Made by a program: the position numbers and the translations under genes. DNA of 64,000 nt from Pisolithus tinctorius (taxonomy: Eukaryota; Basidiomycota; Agaricomycetes; Boletales; Pisolithaceae): contig JANFAH010000017.1 in assembly GCA_024663395.1 (NCBI GenBank), forward strand, positions 248,001 to 312,000, written 5' to 3'. The stretch's first letter is position 1. The number at the start of each line of letters is the position of its first letter. Shown here in pieces: positions 43,701-53,646 of the stretch. The notes beneath the pieces are model-generated. The model made no database searches, was not told the origin of the DNA, and saw only the letters and a list, made by a program, of their open reading frames with translations.

Positions 43701-44548
43701 GAAATGTCACCTTGAGTTCAGAGCTAGGGCTAGGGCTAGAATCACTACACACCAGCCACAAAAGGTACAGGCTGAAAGTCTTCAGGGGATGGTGTCACAG
43801 GCCTACTTTTGAGTATGGATTCTAGCTCATCCATAGTTTCAATGACCACTCTCTTGTGCACAACTACACAATTGGCATGGCACTTTATGTCATTGGTTGC
43901 CTGGTGGAGCAGACTAAGTTCTCTGCTGACGGTAGTAAAACTTTGTCCATCCAGCAGAAGGCAGGAACATCTTTGTATTTGGGAGTCAATATTTGATAAA
44001 ACCTTCATAGCCCTGCTAGTTTGCTGACGAACATTCCTGATCTGAGGATGGGTATTGTGTGGATTGGCTTTGGCAGTCGATAATGGTGGCTGAGCACTCA
44101 TGGGGGCGCAGGAGAAGCTCAATGTATTCATGAGATGGTGGAGAGATTGGGTGATACCAGAAGTGATAGAAATAGGGTTTCATGGCCCAGCCAGGATGTC
44201 AGCAGTGGCTCCCATCTGCTGGAATTCCTCATGGGAGTTCCACATTTTAGAAGCACAGGACATGGAGTTTGGACCATTGTTGGTGATGGTAAGAGCCACT
44301 AAATGGCTAGCTAGGGCATCTGAAGGAGAGGCTAATTCTGATGATTCAAGTATGTGTTCCAGAAGAGTTCTATGTAGAGCATGAGGTAGTGTTCGGTGGG
44401 TATGGGGGTCTGCTCGAGGGGATTCACTTTGCTGTTTTATGTGTTTCAGATGCAGCAACAAATGATGGGAGTCCATGAGAACACCTCTGCCATTTTCCCT
44501 GACACATTCTTTGCAGGTGCACCACTTCAGGATGGGTGAGGCAGGCAT
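40731..44548 (-). CDS. CACTA (EnSpm) transposase, Tnp2 family, apparently complete
   Basis: DDE-type nuclease for a CACTA-type transposon. ATG at 44548 (MPASPILKWCTCKECV, the usual Cys-rich start). Ordered exons follow: 44548-about 44180; 44131-43745 (helical, probably coiled); about 43740-42900 with PYAICSCHCTYAPTY, HCTNRPTPETVCGEPLL, VYHDFKDYL-like KVFLYHDFKDYL, FLHQFTGPQPGKLFVD, HVDFFNPEGM and MACLNLPLDICCKPENLY; 42850-41982 with CDLPAACHLAALTG, CSVCDC and LPYWDPTCQLVIDSMHCILEGLVQHH; 41880-41488 (FGHPSTGTIKADEW, LISLWGAPDVDEL); then 41392-41048 and 41063-40731 (HFPAKTYS, WWPISDDCVVILTLSQ). A short intron near 42890-42845 rejoins YLAG to IIPGLKQPSLEKLNHY. I see no certain inactivating change, but not every exon join was checked. 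Confidence 0.82.
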
Positions 44549-44994
44549 AACAGTAACCTGTAATTGTATTAGTACAACATTCACATATGCCACTATGTAG
44601 TCATACCTAGAATGATAGACAGTGAGCTCACAAATGAAGCAGTAGAGGAATATCTGTGTCACAGCACAAGAACGAGTACAGGCAATGGCCAAGACTGGGC
44701 AGGCTGCAGTTGCTTTTATATCCTAGAATGAGAAGAACAAGACAAATTGCCATTGACTGGTACATACTTGCGATGAAACACAGACCCTGCCAGGTGCTGT
44801 TCATCCTCCGCTATGATTCATACATCATGAAAAACAAGATCCTATATAAAGAAAATTTGTCAGCATACATGAGTTGAGAACAAGGCCACTGACAGGCAGG
44901 CACTATGGAGTAGCATAAGAACAACTGCCACTGATCGATACACAACTATAAAATGAATGTAGTCCTACAATAATCTATTGACAAATTGAATATG
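44549..44994. other. Upstream region of Tnp2 gene
   Basis: AT-rich sequence without a gene, between the Tnp2 start and the terminal repeat; presumably its promoter. Confidence 0.4.
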
Positions 44995-45702
44995 GTAGAT
45001 GTTAGACAATATGGATTGAAACCATATTTGGATTAATGTTGGACTCACTCATGCGTGTCTTGATGATGTTGGGTTTCTAGCTTTGTGACCTTGTCAATTG
45101 GTCGTCAAGCTGTTTGGAAACACATTCAGATTGGAAAACAATAAAAAATTATCACCACGATGGCTGCTAAAAAGGTAGCAAGACCTAGATATGCTTAATT
45201 AATTAGATTAAACATGTATGCAGAGTTAGTATGCGACCAACCTGTGTGTGGTGACAGGTATGCGACGTCATGGGTTATAGGGACCTGCAGATATAATGGT
45301 CCTGGAGTATGTAGTCAGATTGATAACCAAGTAAGCAGCATACTTTGTGCTTATCTTTATTGAATGCCACATCATATTGTTGCTTCCTCAGGCATATGAA
45401 TTTTATTATATCTTCGTCTACACTCATATTATTGAAATTCTATAGTACTTGTCAGTTTTGCGTTGATGGTCGCATCGCACTGTCTTTGCAAAGACTACTA
45501 TTAATATTGATGTAATTCTAATTCTAATACTATGGTGTCTAACGCTAAAGTGGTGGGCTGTGAGTGAAGAAGGTTAATAGATTGCTGAGTACTAAGAAGT
45601 GATGAGCGACTTGCCTGTAGGTGGTGGAAAGAAGGAAAAAGTGTTCATGAGAAATTTCATCATTGATATACTGAATGCAACTCATGCTCATGTGCTCCCA
45701 TT
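44995..45702. repeat. Terminal-type repeat T, copy 1 (next to Tnp2)
   Basis: About 0.7 kb, closely similar to 55555-56213 in the same orientation (shared blocks include GTGGTGACAGGTATG, GTCAGATTGATAACCAAGTAA and TTATATCTTCGTCTACACTC). The outer end near GATATACTGAATGCAACTCA is shared by all three copies. It lies about 0.45 kb upstream of the Tnp2 start, as an element terminus would. Confidence 0.65.
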
Positions 45703-45961
45703 AGGTGGCATAAGCTTACCACTGATATAACCATGCCATGGAGGTTTCAATGTTATCATGTGCTCTAAAGAGTATTCCAAAATGAAAATGTCATCACATT
45801 CATATGAGATGACATGCAAGATGGCATGCAGTCATCTAAACAATAGGGCATATAAGTGGGTATGTGGGTTATAGCTGTAAGTTTGTGCAAGATGTACATG
45901 TATGATAGATTCTAGGCACAAAGGTACAAGTTATTGGGGTTGGCTGTATCCAGCACATTGA
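45703..45961. other. Short spacer before G2
   Basis: No gene. The sequence continues across G2 at 52710 (TSD CTACT at 45962-45966). Confidence 0.4.
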
Positions 45962-45966
45962 CTACT

Positions 45967-46777
45967 TGTCAAAGTCGGACAACACCCCTGGCTCCTTCTT
46001 AGGGCGGAGTTGGAGTGGGTTGGACTGCGGAGTACAGCGGTCAAAGTCCGAAGCGAATCCGACCACTGGGTGGCGAGATATTCGACGAACAGCGAGCGGA
46101 GGGGTATGAAGGAAAGTCTCGGAGGCTGAGGTCGGAGTCGGAGTCGGAGGACATCGGAGGTCGGATGAGAGGGTGTTGGGTTCAGCTAGTGCGCTGCCCC
46201 CTTGCGCGAGCTCAGCCCTCGTATTTCAGAGGTGGAGCGGACTCAGAGGAAGTGGAGACGAAACTCCGGAGGGGACTGAGAGGGAGTCGAAGGTGGGGAC
46301 TTTATTCGATATTCGTACTGATTACATCGGAGTACTACGTGGCCTTATATACGATGTAGGCCAAGGGCGGTGCAGTACGGAATGTAAACCAATAAGTGTA
46401 TAGTGGGTTAGAGTCCTTCCGACACAAGGGATAGAGGGTAGGGATGACGGGGACCTTAACTGAGACAAGGAAACTACTACAACGAGGAAGAGAGGGTAAA
46501 TACCGAAGGAGCGGAAGAATGGAGAAAACCGACACGAGGGTGGAACCCTATCTAGAATGCAGGGCTGCAAGTCCGACAGCCCACGTGACCAACCTTAGGG
46601 CGGAGTTGAGCGGAGTTGGTCAGAACATGGATGGGGGACCTCGGAGAGGTGTGGAGATGTGTCGGGAGGGTCGGAGGAGCGTGGGAACACGTCGGAGGAG
46701 GGCGGAGAAGCGCGGGAACATGTCGGAAGAGGGCGGAGTAGGTGTTAGGGGCTTATGCTGGTGTCATGGTCATGACA
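45967..46777 (-). repeat. G2 3' LTR (811 bp)
   Basis: TGTCAAAGTC...CATGACA. It contains CTTTATTCGATATTCGTACT, which on the minus strand gives AGTACGAATAT and an AATAAA directly after it. Confidence 0.93.
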
Positions 46778-46781
46778 GTAT

Positions 46782-46790
46782 CCCCCCCTT
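46782..46790 (-). promoter_or_regulatory. G2 polypurine tract
   Basis: On the minus strand AAGGGGGGGA followed by TAC and the 3' LTR; the plus-strand priming site. Confidence 0.8.
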
Positions 46791-46821
46791 AGGGCCTGAA
46801 CCCCTGAAGGCCATAGCAAAG

Positions 46822-49800
46822 CTACGACGGAGGTGAGTAAGGTCCAGGTTTATGAGGATAGCAAGCATGATAAGCAGCCAACAACTCGGAGGCATGTTCT
46901 AACTCCGTTGCCAACACCCAAGAGGTCTCATCTTCAGTATTCTCATAGCCTGCCCAGCGGACTAGATACAGCAACTGACAATGACGGCGGCGGCGATCCA
47001 CCTTTGAGTCGAGGATCTCCGAAATCTCGTACTCAAGGTCACCATCCACCTCAACAGGCGGAGGCGGAGGTTGGTGCCGATCAGGGAAGGGGTTCGGAGT
47101 AGCAGGCTCTAACTGCGACACGTGAAAGACAGGGTGGATGGCCCGCATCGCATCAGGTAAGCGGAGGGTGACAGAGTGCATACCAGGCCTAGCTATGATA
47201 GCATAGGGGCCCAAGTTCTTCTCCGCAAGTTTAGCCGAAGGGCGGGTGGAGCGGAAGTACTTGGCCTTGACATAAGCCTGGTCACCGACTTTGAACTCTG
47301 GTGGCGGAATGCGTCTAGCATCAGCTGGACCTTGATAGCAGAGTTGAGCGGCAGCCATCTCAGTGCAGAGGAAGTCGTGCAGGGCGGAAAGCTCCACAAC
47401 ATAGTTATGGGCCTTCGGAGAGGTGAGGTCGCGGTCAGAGTAAACTGACAAGTTCGGGTGGTACCCCTTATTAGCGAAAAAGGGAGAGACTCCAGTAGTA
47501 GCACTCGGCACATTATTACAAGCAAACTCCGCTAGTGGGAGTAACTCCGACCAATCGTCTTGCTGATAGTTACAGTAGGTGCGGAGATACTGCTCGAGGG
47601 TCTGATTCATGCGCTCTGTTTGGCCATTGCCTTCTGGGTGGTAGCCTGATGTAAAATGAAGGCGCATATCTAAGGCCTTTCTGAGGGAGCGGAAGAAGTG
47701 CGACACGAACTCTGGACCCCTGTCGGAGGTGACATGAGCAGGTACTCCATGCTTGGAAAAGACATGGGTAAGGAAGAGTTTTGCTAGGTCAGCGGAGGTG
47801 ATGGAGTCATGGGTCGGAATGAACACGGTTTGTTTAGAAAGGCGGTCTACAACAACCAAGATGGCGGAGTAGCCTGCAGAGTTGGGGAGATGCTCGATGA
47901 AATCCATCGAGATGGAGTTCCATGGCTTCTCAGGGACAGGAAGCTGCTTCAGTAGGCCGAAGGGGCGGTGACGAGGGACCTTGCTGCGACCACAAGTGGT
48001 GCAGGACCTGACATAGTTCTTTACATCAGTGCGGAGGTTAGGCCATACGTACTCGCGGCGAACAAGCTCTACAGTGCGACTCTGCCCAAAGTGACCCGCA
48101 AGCGGATGGTCATGATTAAACCGAAGCACTTGGAGGCAGAGACCATCAATGTCGGGGACAAAGATGTGGCCATCGAGGCGGAGGAGACCCTCGTGGTCTA
48201 ATGACCAGCGGAGGTCTGTCGGAGTTGGGAGATGGGAAGCGGAGATGGGGTCGGAGGGTAGTGCGGAGATGATGTCGGCATGGAGCTGCTCAACATCGAA
48301 GATCATGGCAGCTCGGAGCACAGGGGCCAAGAGGTGGGTAGTATGGAGGGACGAAGTGAACTGTTCCTGGGTAAACACAGGGCGGAGGTTATGAGGGTTT
48401 ACCTGCGTGTAGTCCTTATCCCCCTCTTTTGGGTAAACATCCCAGCGGCGGGTAAGTGCATCGGGCTTGGCTCCAAGGCGGCCAGGGTGGAAACGGATGG
48501 CTAGGTTGAACTGGGAGAGGTACTCCGACCAACGAGCCTGACGGTGGGTTAGGACCTTAGAGGTGGAGAAATACTCCAAGTTTTTATGGTCAGTCACCAC
48601 GTCAGCAGGGGTGGCGGAGCCTTCCAAGTAATGTCGCCAGTGGCGGAAGGCCTCAAAAATCGCCAACAGCTCCTTATCATGAGTGTTGTAGTTGAGCTCC
48701 GGGGCAGTGAGTGTGCGGGAGTAAAAGGCAACCGGGTGGAGTTCACCATCGGAGCAGGTAATCGAGAGGATACCTGCAATGGCATAGTCCGATGCGTCGG
48801 TCTCAACTGTGACTGGGGCATCAGGCACCCAATGAGTAAGGATTGGAGCGGAGGTGAAAGCGGTCTTAAGGCGGAGAAAAGCGGAGCAGCACTCTTCGGA
48901 GAAGCTCCAAGGAGCGCCCTTCCGAGTGAGGCGGGTGAGCGGAACAACTATGTCGGAGTAGTTACTGATGAACCGACAATAGAAGTTCGCAAACCCAAGA
49001 AAGGACTGGATGTCTTTAACCTTGCGTGGTTCAGGCCAATCACGAATGGACTGGACCTTATCAGTGGACATGGTCAGACCGGATGGGGAGAGGACATAGC
49101 CGAGGTACTCGACAGAGTCTTTGTGGAACTCGCACTTTTCCGGCTTAGCAAAGAGGCTATGCTGGCGGAGGCGGCGGAGGACCTCTTTTACATGTTGGCG
49201 GTGCAACTCCTCGTTGTGGGAGTAGATGAGGATGTCATCAAGGTAAACAACAACGCAGACATCGAGCATGTCGGCGAAGATGCTATTAACAAACCACTGG
49301 AAAGCCGCTGGCGCATTAGTAAGACCGAAGGGCATAACCAACCATTCATAGGAACCATAGCGAGTGCAAAAGGCAGTCTTCCATTCGTCACCAGCACCAA
49401 TTCGGACTAAGTGGTAGGCATGGCGGAGGTCGATTTTACTATAGATTTTAGCGCGGCTCGGAGAATCGAGCAAGTCGGAGATGAGAGGGAGCGGGTAGCA
49501 GTCTTTCTTGGTGATTTTATTGAGTCCTCGGTAATCCACACAGAGGCGGAGTGAGCCGTCCTTCTTCTTAACGAAGAGGACAGGAGCACCATGGGCGGAG
49601 GTTGACTGTTTAATGAAACCGTAGCTGAGGTGCTCATCTATGAAGGTGCAGAGCGCCTCAAGCTCGGGCGGAGAGAGGGAGTAGACGGTGCCTAGAGGTG
49701 GAGAAGCCCCTTCTTCGAGATCTATATTTAAATCGAAGCTGCGGTGCGGAGGGAGTTCAGTAGCCTTTGCTTTACTAAAGACATCAGCGAACTCATGGTA

Positions 49801-50088
49801 GTTGGAGGGCACCGCAGAGAGATCAGGAGGTGCGGAGGGCATCGAAGAGGCTCGGAGTTTCATATCTTCGGGGCGGAGGTGCAAGCGGAACTGTGCAGAG
49901 CCAGGAAGGGCACATGCACGGACAAAGGCTGCAGCTCCGATGAGAGAGATATGCGGAGCAGTGCGTGGCAAGCCAGCTGTCGGAGTAGGCAGCGGAGCTG
50001 ATGTCGGAGGAGCGGACGGAGCGGAGGGTGTTGGTACTGAAGCGGAAGTCGCAACAGAAGGTGACGGAGGCGCCAAGGGCGTCGGCAT
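46822..50088 (-). CDS. pol: G2 Pol: reverse transcriptase, RNase H, integrase, chromodomain
   Basis: 1088 residues open from Met at 50088. The Pro/Ala/Ser-rich start is a linker, not a true N-terminus. Reverse transcriptase spans about 130-320 with YLDDI at 282-286. RNase H begins with ETDASDYA. The integrase zinc domain has HDHPLAGHFG ... CTTC, and the core has SMDFIEHLP, TSDRGPEF and NGQTERMNQ (Asp, Asp, Glu). A C-terminal chromodomain-like segment (LLYLVRWAGYENTEDETSW) has Val where the usual aromatic-cage Glu-Pro follows Trp. The enzyme part is intact, but in this copy it is separated from gag/protease by a stop at 50104-50106 and an upstream frameshift. Confidence 0.93.
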   Translation of the reverse strand: MPTPLAPPSPSVATSASVPTPSAPSAPPTSAPLPTPTAGLPRTAPHISLIGAAAFVRACALPGSAQFRLHLRPEDMKLRASSMPSAPPDLSAVPSNYHEFADVFSKAKATELPPHRSFDLNIDLEEGASPPLGTVYSLSPPELEALCTFIDEHLSYGFIKQSTSAHGAPVLFVKKKDGSLRLCVDYRGLNKITKKDCYPLPLISDLLDSPSRAKIYSKIDLRHAYHLVRIGAGDEWKTAFCTRYGSYEWLVMPFGLTNAPAAFQWFVNSIFADMLDVCVVVYLDDILIYSHNEELHRQHVKEVLRRLRQHSLFAKPEKCEFHKDSVEYLGYVLSPSGLTMSTDKVQSIRDWPEPRKVKDIQSFLGFANFYCRFISNYSDIVVPLTRLTRKGAPWSFSEECCSAFLRLKTAFTSAPILTHWVPDAPVTVETDASDYAIAGILSITCSDGELHPVAFYSRTLTAPELNYNTHDKELLAIFEAFRHWRHYLEGSATPADVVTDHKNLEYFSTSKVLTHRQARWSEYLSQFNLAIRFHPGRLGAKPDALTRRWDVYPKEGDKDYTQVNPHNLRPVFTQEQFTSSLHTTHLLAPVLRAAMIFDVEQLHADIISALPSDPISASHLPTPTDLRWSLDHEGLLRLDGHIFVPDIDGLCLQVLRFNHDHPLAGHFGQSRTVELVRREYVWPNLRTDVKNYVRSCTTCGRSKVPRHRPFGLLKQLPVPEKPWNSISMDFIEHLPNSAGYSAILVVVDRLSKQTVFIPTHDSITSADLAKLFLTHVFSKHGVPAHVTSDRGPEFVSHFFRSLRKALDMRLHFTSGYHPEGNGQTERMNQTLEQYLRTYCNYQQDDWSELLPLAEFACNNVPSATTGVSPFFANKGYHPNLSVYSDRDLTSPKAHNYVVELSALHDFLCTEMAAAQLCYQGPADARRIPPPEFKVGDQAYVKAKYFRSTRPSAKLAEKNLGPYAIIARPGMHSVTLRLPDAMRAIHPVFHVSQLEPATPNPFPDRHQPPPPPVEVDGDLEYEISEILDSKVDRRRRHCQLLYLVRWAGYENTEDETSWVLATELEHASELLAAYHACYPHKPGPYSPPS

Positions 50089-50103
50089 TCTTTGTATCGA
50101 TGG

Positions 50104-50549
50104 TCAGAACGAGATACTGCTCAATACCCAGTCAATCAACGGATTGTAGCGGGTGAGCCAGTCGTGTCCCAAGACCAATGAACAGGCGGAATCCAACGGA
50201 GTTACATAACAGGAAACAGATGTGACATCGCCAGAGGCAAAGCGGACAGAGAAATCTACTACTTGGGAAATGGTGGTATTACTAGTACCATCAAACAGTC
50301 GGAGAGGAATAGGCGGAGAGACATTTTTGTTGGGATTTTATACTTTTTAACTAAAGAGGGGTCGACGAAACAGTGCGAAGAGCCTGAGTCGACCAGAGCG
50401 GGGAAAGTATCTACGGAGAAATCAGGAAGAGAAATAATCGGAAGAAGAGAATTAGGGTCGGAAAGAGCGGATGCGTTGAGGTGGACTTCTGCATGGATGG
50501 GATCAACGCTTCCTCCAGGACGTACAGGCTCCCTGGAGGAGCGGGTTAA
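50104..50549 (-). pseudogene. pro: G2 protease region with frameshift and nonsense codon
   Basis: The -1 frame after gag is open and contains LVDSGSSHCFVDP. Just after it, near 50325-50335, the reading must change frame to continue into [10 protein letters not shown] ... [17 protein letters not shown], which is conserved in G3. Then TGA at 50104-50106 stands where G3 has Trp. The Asp-Ser-Gly motif itself is intact. Confidence 0.85.
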
Positions 50550-51820
50550 TTTTTTGACTCTGACCTCTCCGCAGGCGGAGCGGTCGGAGTGGCGGCTTTA
50601 GCAGCACGGGCCTTGGCAGCGCGGGAAGTCGACTTTGGGCAGTCCTTGGCGGAGTGACCAGGTTCACCACAGAAGAGGCACAACCCACCAGTAAGGCGGC
50701 GGAGCCGCTCAGCTGCTGTGAGCTTGCCATCTTTTCCGAGGAGATGGTTGATGTCGGACTTTGGCGCTTCGGCCTTTTTAGAGTCGGACTTAGGGGCGGA
50801 GGATGATGCGGAGGGTTTCGGCTTTGAGTCGGAGGTGCGGAGCGGAGTTCTTTCGGCAGGAGGAGGCTTGGCGGAGTGGGAGACTTCTGACCTGCGCTCC
50901 CAGTAGCGTGCATCTACTGTCTGGGCCAACTCGCGGAGTGCATGAAGAGTGGCGGGCTTGCCGACACGGGACACTTCATCCTTGATGCGGTCAGGGAGAC
51001 CCGAGTAGAAGCGGTGGCGGAGTGCGCCTTCGCCATAGTCCTTTACCTGAGAAGCCCAGCGGTTGAACTCCACCAAGTACTTCGCAATGTGCGAAGAGTC
51101 CTTCATGGTAAGATTTTCCAGATGCTGGACGGCATTGGCAGCAGCATCATGAGGGCCGAAATTGGTAGTGAGCTCATGGAGGAACTCGCGGTGGTCATCC
51201 ATCCACAGTGGACGATTAAGGTAATCATCCGGATTGAGAAGGTCTGGTTCGAACCAGGCCAATGCCATGCCCTTAAGGTAGGACTGCGCATATGTGACCT
51301 TGGCTCGGTTGGAGCGGAATGCCCGAGGGCGGTCCTGGAAATTGAGCTCACATTGGACCAGGAACTCACGGAGTTTTTTAGGGTCGGACCCATCAAAGGT
51401 GTCTGGCTCGCAGACTTTGGTTCGCGGAGCGGAGTCTCCGGAGCGCTGGTTGGAGCGGGCTAGGGCATGGATGGCCCGGGTCAGAGCAAGGACCGGGTCA
51501 TCAAGGGGATCCCCGAGGTTGTCAGGACCATCCTCATCATCAGGCCCATCCCCAGGATGGTAGTCAGGATTGTTGGGGTCATCGTCGGGGTCGCCTGGTC
51601 CATCTCCGCCAGGGTGAATGACGATAGGAGGTGGCGGAGAGCGGAGGGCGGACTGCTGACGGATGGAGGGTGCAGCACGTGAGGCGCTGTCTGGAGCAGG
51701 GTCGGAGTTGGAGCGCCCCCTGGAGGAGAAGCTCTGGAAGGGCTCAACAACCGAAGGAGATGTCAGGGGTTTGCCAAGGCTGTAGCAAGGGCCTCGGTAG
51801 CATCCCGTTGTCGGAGACAT
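50546..51820 (-). CDS. gag: G2 Gag polyprotein
   Basis: 424 residues from the ATG at 51820 (chosen by length match to G0 gag; the open frame extends into the LTR but has no family match there). Pro/Asp-rich N-terminus, capsid domain ([34 protein letters not shown]), Ser/Lys-rich linker and a zinc knuckle CLFCGEPGHSAKDC. Stop TAA at 50546-50548 directly follows the slippery heptamer. Confidence 0.93.
   Translation of the reverse strand: MSPTTGCYRGPCYSLGKPLTSPSVVEPFQSFSSRGRSNSDPAPDSASRAAPSIRQQSALRSPPPPIVIHPGGDGPGDPDDDPNNPDYHPGDGPDDEDGPDNLGDPLDDPVLALTRAIHALARSNQRSGDSAPRTKVCEPDTFDGSDPKKLREFLVQCELNFQDRPRAFRSNRAKVTYAQSYLKGMALAWFEPDLLNPDDYLNRPLWMDDHREFLHELTTNFGPHDAAANAVQHLENLTMKDSSHIAKYLVEFNRWASQVKDYGEGALRHRFYSGLPDRIKDEVSRVGKPATLHALRELAQTVDARYWERRSEVSHSAKPPPAERTPLRTSDSKPKPSASSSAPKSDSKKAEAPKSDINHLLGKDGKLTAAERLRRLTGGLCLFCGEPGHSAKDCPKSTSRAAKARAAKAATPTAPPAERSESKN
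50549..50555 (-). promoter_or_regulatory. -1 frameshift heptamer A_AAA_AAT (G2)
   Basis: Gag codons TCA AAA AAT TAA on the minus strand; a -1 slip enters the protease frame. Same layout as G0. Confidence 0.65.
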
Positions 51821-51876
51821 GTCATGGGAGGCATAACGGATGTGGTAGGGGAAGTGAGAGAGCTCGTACAAGTGAG

Positions 51877-51887
51877 AGTACGAATAT
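51877..51887 (-). promoter_or_regulatory. G2 primer-binding site, self-priming type
   Basis: ATATTCGTACT on the minus strand, two bases after the LTR, is the reverse complement of AGTACGAATAT in the LTR (52236-52246), 32 nt downstream of the TATATAA box near 52272-52278. Confidence 0.75.
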
Positions 51888-51889
51888 AC

Positions 51890-52704
51890 TGTCAAAGTCG
51901 GACAACACCCCTGGCTCCTTCTTAGGGCGGAGTTGGAGCGGGTTGGACTGCGGAGTACAGCGGTCAAAGTCCGAAGCGAATCCGACCACTGGGTGGCGAG
52001 ATATTCGACGAACAGCGAGCGGAGGGGTATGAAGGAAAGTCTCGGAGGCTGAGGTCGGAGTTGGAGTCGGAGGACAGAGGTCGGAGGTCGGATGAGAGGG
52101 CGTTGGGTTCAGCTAGTGCGCTGCCCCCTTGCGCGAGCTCAGCCCTCGTATTTCAGAGGTGGAGCGGACTCAGAGGAAGTGGAGACGAAACTCCAGAGGG
52201 GACTGAGAGGGAGTCGAAGGTGGGGACTTTATTCGATATTCGTACTGATTACATCGGAGTACTACGTGGCCTTATATATGATGTAGGCCAAGGGCGGTGC
52301 AGTACGGAATGTAAACCAATAAGTGTATAGTGGGTTAGAGTCCTTCCGACACAAGGGATAGAGGGTAGGGATGACGGGGACCTTAACTGAGACAAGGAAA
52401 CTACTACAACGAGGAAGAGAGGGTAAATACCGAAGGAGCGGAAGAATGGAGAAAACCGACACGAGGGTGGAACCCTATCTAGAATGCAGGGCTGCAAGTC
52501 CGACAGCCCACGTGACCAACCTTAGGGCGGAGTTGAGCGGAGTTGGTCAGAACATGGATGGGGGACCTCGGAGAGGTGTGGAGATGTGTCGGGAGGGTCG
52601 GAGGAGCGTGGGAACACGTCGGAGGAGGGCGGAGAAGCGCGGGAACATGTCGGAAGAGGGCGGAGTAGGTGTTAGGGGCTTACGCTGGTGTCATGGTCAT
52701 GACA
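51890..52704 (-). repeat. G2 5' LTR (815 bp)
   Basis: TGTCAAAGTC...GTCATGACA, with TATA box and predicted transcript start on the minus strand. It differs from the 3' LTR by a few transitions and a small indel near 52073-52080. Confidence 0.93.
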
Positions 52705-52739
52705 CTACTCACCTACAGTTTGAGTCGGACAGTTCACTT

Positions 52740-53646
52740 GGGTGAGGAGTCTCTTCTTATCTTTTGCTGGTGCCTTGATGAAAGGTACTTGAGATGAAGG
52801 TGGATCATATCAATAACAGGCCAACAGTGCTTGTAGTCCTTGAGTCGCAGGAACTGTTGCCTGGCCTAAAATGAGTGAGTAAATTCCCTCCAGACACAAT
52901 AAATAACCTACAATGCCTGTGACTTTCTGAACAGCCTTGAAATCCTGGTAGCTCCTGCTTTTCATCGTATCGAGATACTTCTTCACTGCAGTGTGGATGA
53001 CTGGCTGCCAGGTCTTACCTTAGTTAATGAAGCACATCATCAAAGACATACATACCTTGAGTTTATGCATCTCATCATCACTCCATCACAAGTGCTCCTC
53101 AAGGTTGTATCCATCCCTTCCTAGGTGGCCTACCTTGCTGGGTGGTTTCCAAATTTTAGTGGTAAGCTCAATAGACTCGAGGCTGGTGAGTGAGGAGTCT
53201 GATGGTGAAGGCGAAGATCGTGGTTCCCCAACATCAACACTGGCTAAACTGACTGTCTTTGGTGACCAAGGTGATTTGGGTGTATCCTGATCAGGCGACT
53301 GTGGCCGAGGCGATTTGGGTGTATCCTGAGCAGACATCTGGCTGGACTGGGGTGACTGCGCCCTACATAGCTCCTTTCTATTCTCTAAAGAGGTCTGACA
53401 GCTCATGGGGCTCATTTCTTGCTCCACTACCACTATGACATGCCAGACCTGCTGATACACCACCTTGGCCTGCAAGGATAACAAGGGTAAAATCTCCACC
53501 GGGTGGGGAACAAGGGGGGGAATGGATCGAGACCTTGCGTGTTGCGACCTGACAGGAGGCATGGGGATTCGGTTTGATTCAGTCACTGGGAGGAACTTAT
53601 GAGAGTATTTATGAGATGGGCAGGTTGTTATTGTTACCCACATCAT
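52740..53646 (-). CDS. Agaricomycete multicopy protein of unknown function
   Basis: Minus strand. The first exon (53646-53086) has a Ser/Pro-rich region with tandem QDTPKSP repeats, an acidic Ser stretch (SPSPSDSSLTSLES), then IWKPPSKVGHLGRDGYNLEEHL. Downstream exons continue HxWSDDEMHKLK, VKKYLDTMKSRSYQDFKAVQKVT and FLRLKDYKHCWPVIDMIHLH, to about 52740. This resembles from memory a domain that recurs in many mushroom hypothetical proteins near transposons. A stop between GYNLEEHL and WSDDEM suggests decay. Function unknown. Confidence 0.5.

Larger units (their letters stand above)
45967..52704 (-). mobile_element. Full-length chromodomain Ty3/gypsy retrotransposon G2 (TSD CTACT), protease damaged
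   Basis: 6738 bp. CTACT is duplicated at 45962-45966 and 52705-52709. LTRs at 45967-46777 and 51890-52704 differ at only a handful of positions, so insertion is recent. Order on the minus strand: LTR, self-priming site, gag, protease, RT-RNase H-integrase-chromodomain, polypurine tract (46782-46790), LTR. Protease carries a frameshift and a nonsense codon, so this copy could move only with help. Two solo LTRs of the family lie in the KDZ gene. Confidence 0.95.

Noticed and set aside
43722..43740. Telomere-like AGGGCT repeat
   Set aside because: Lies within the Tnp2 gene region, the unit differs from TTAGGG, and it is short; probably chance.
48586..49410. A 274-codon plus-strand open frame inside G2
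   Set aside because: Antisense shadow of the reverse transcriptase/RNase H coding region.
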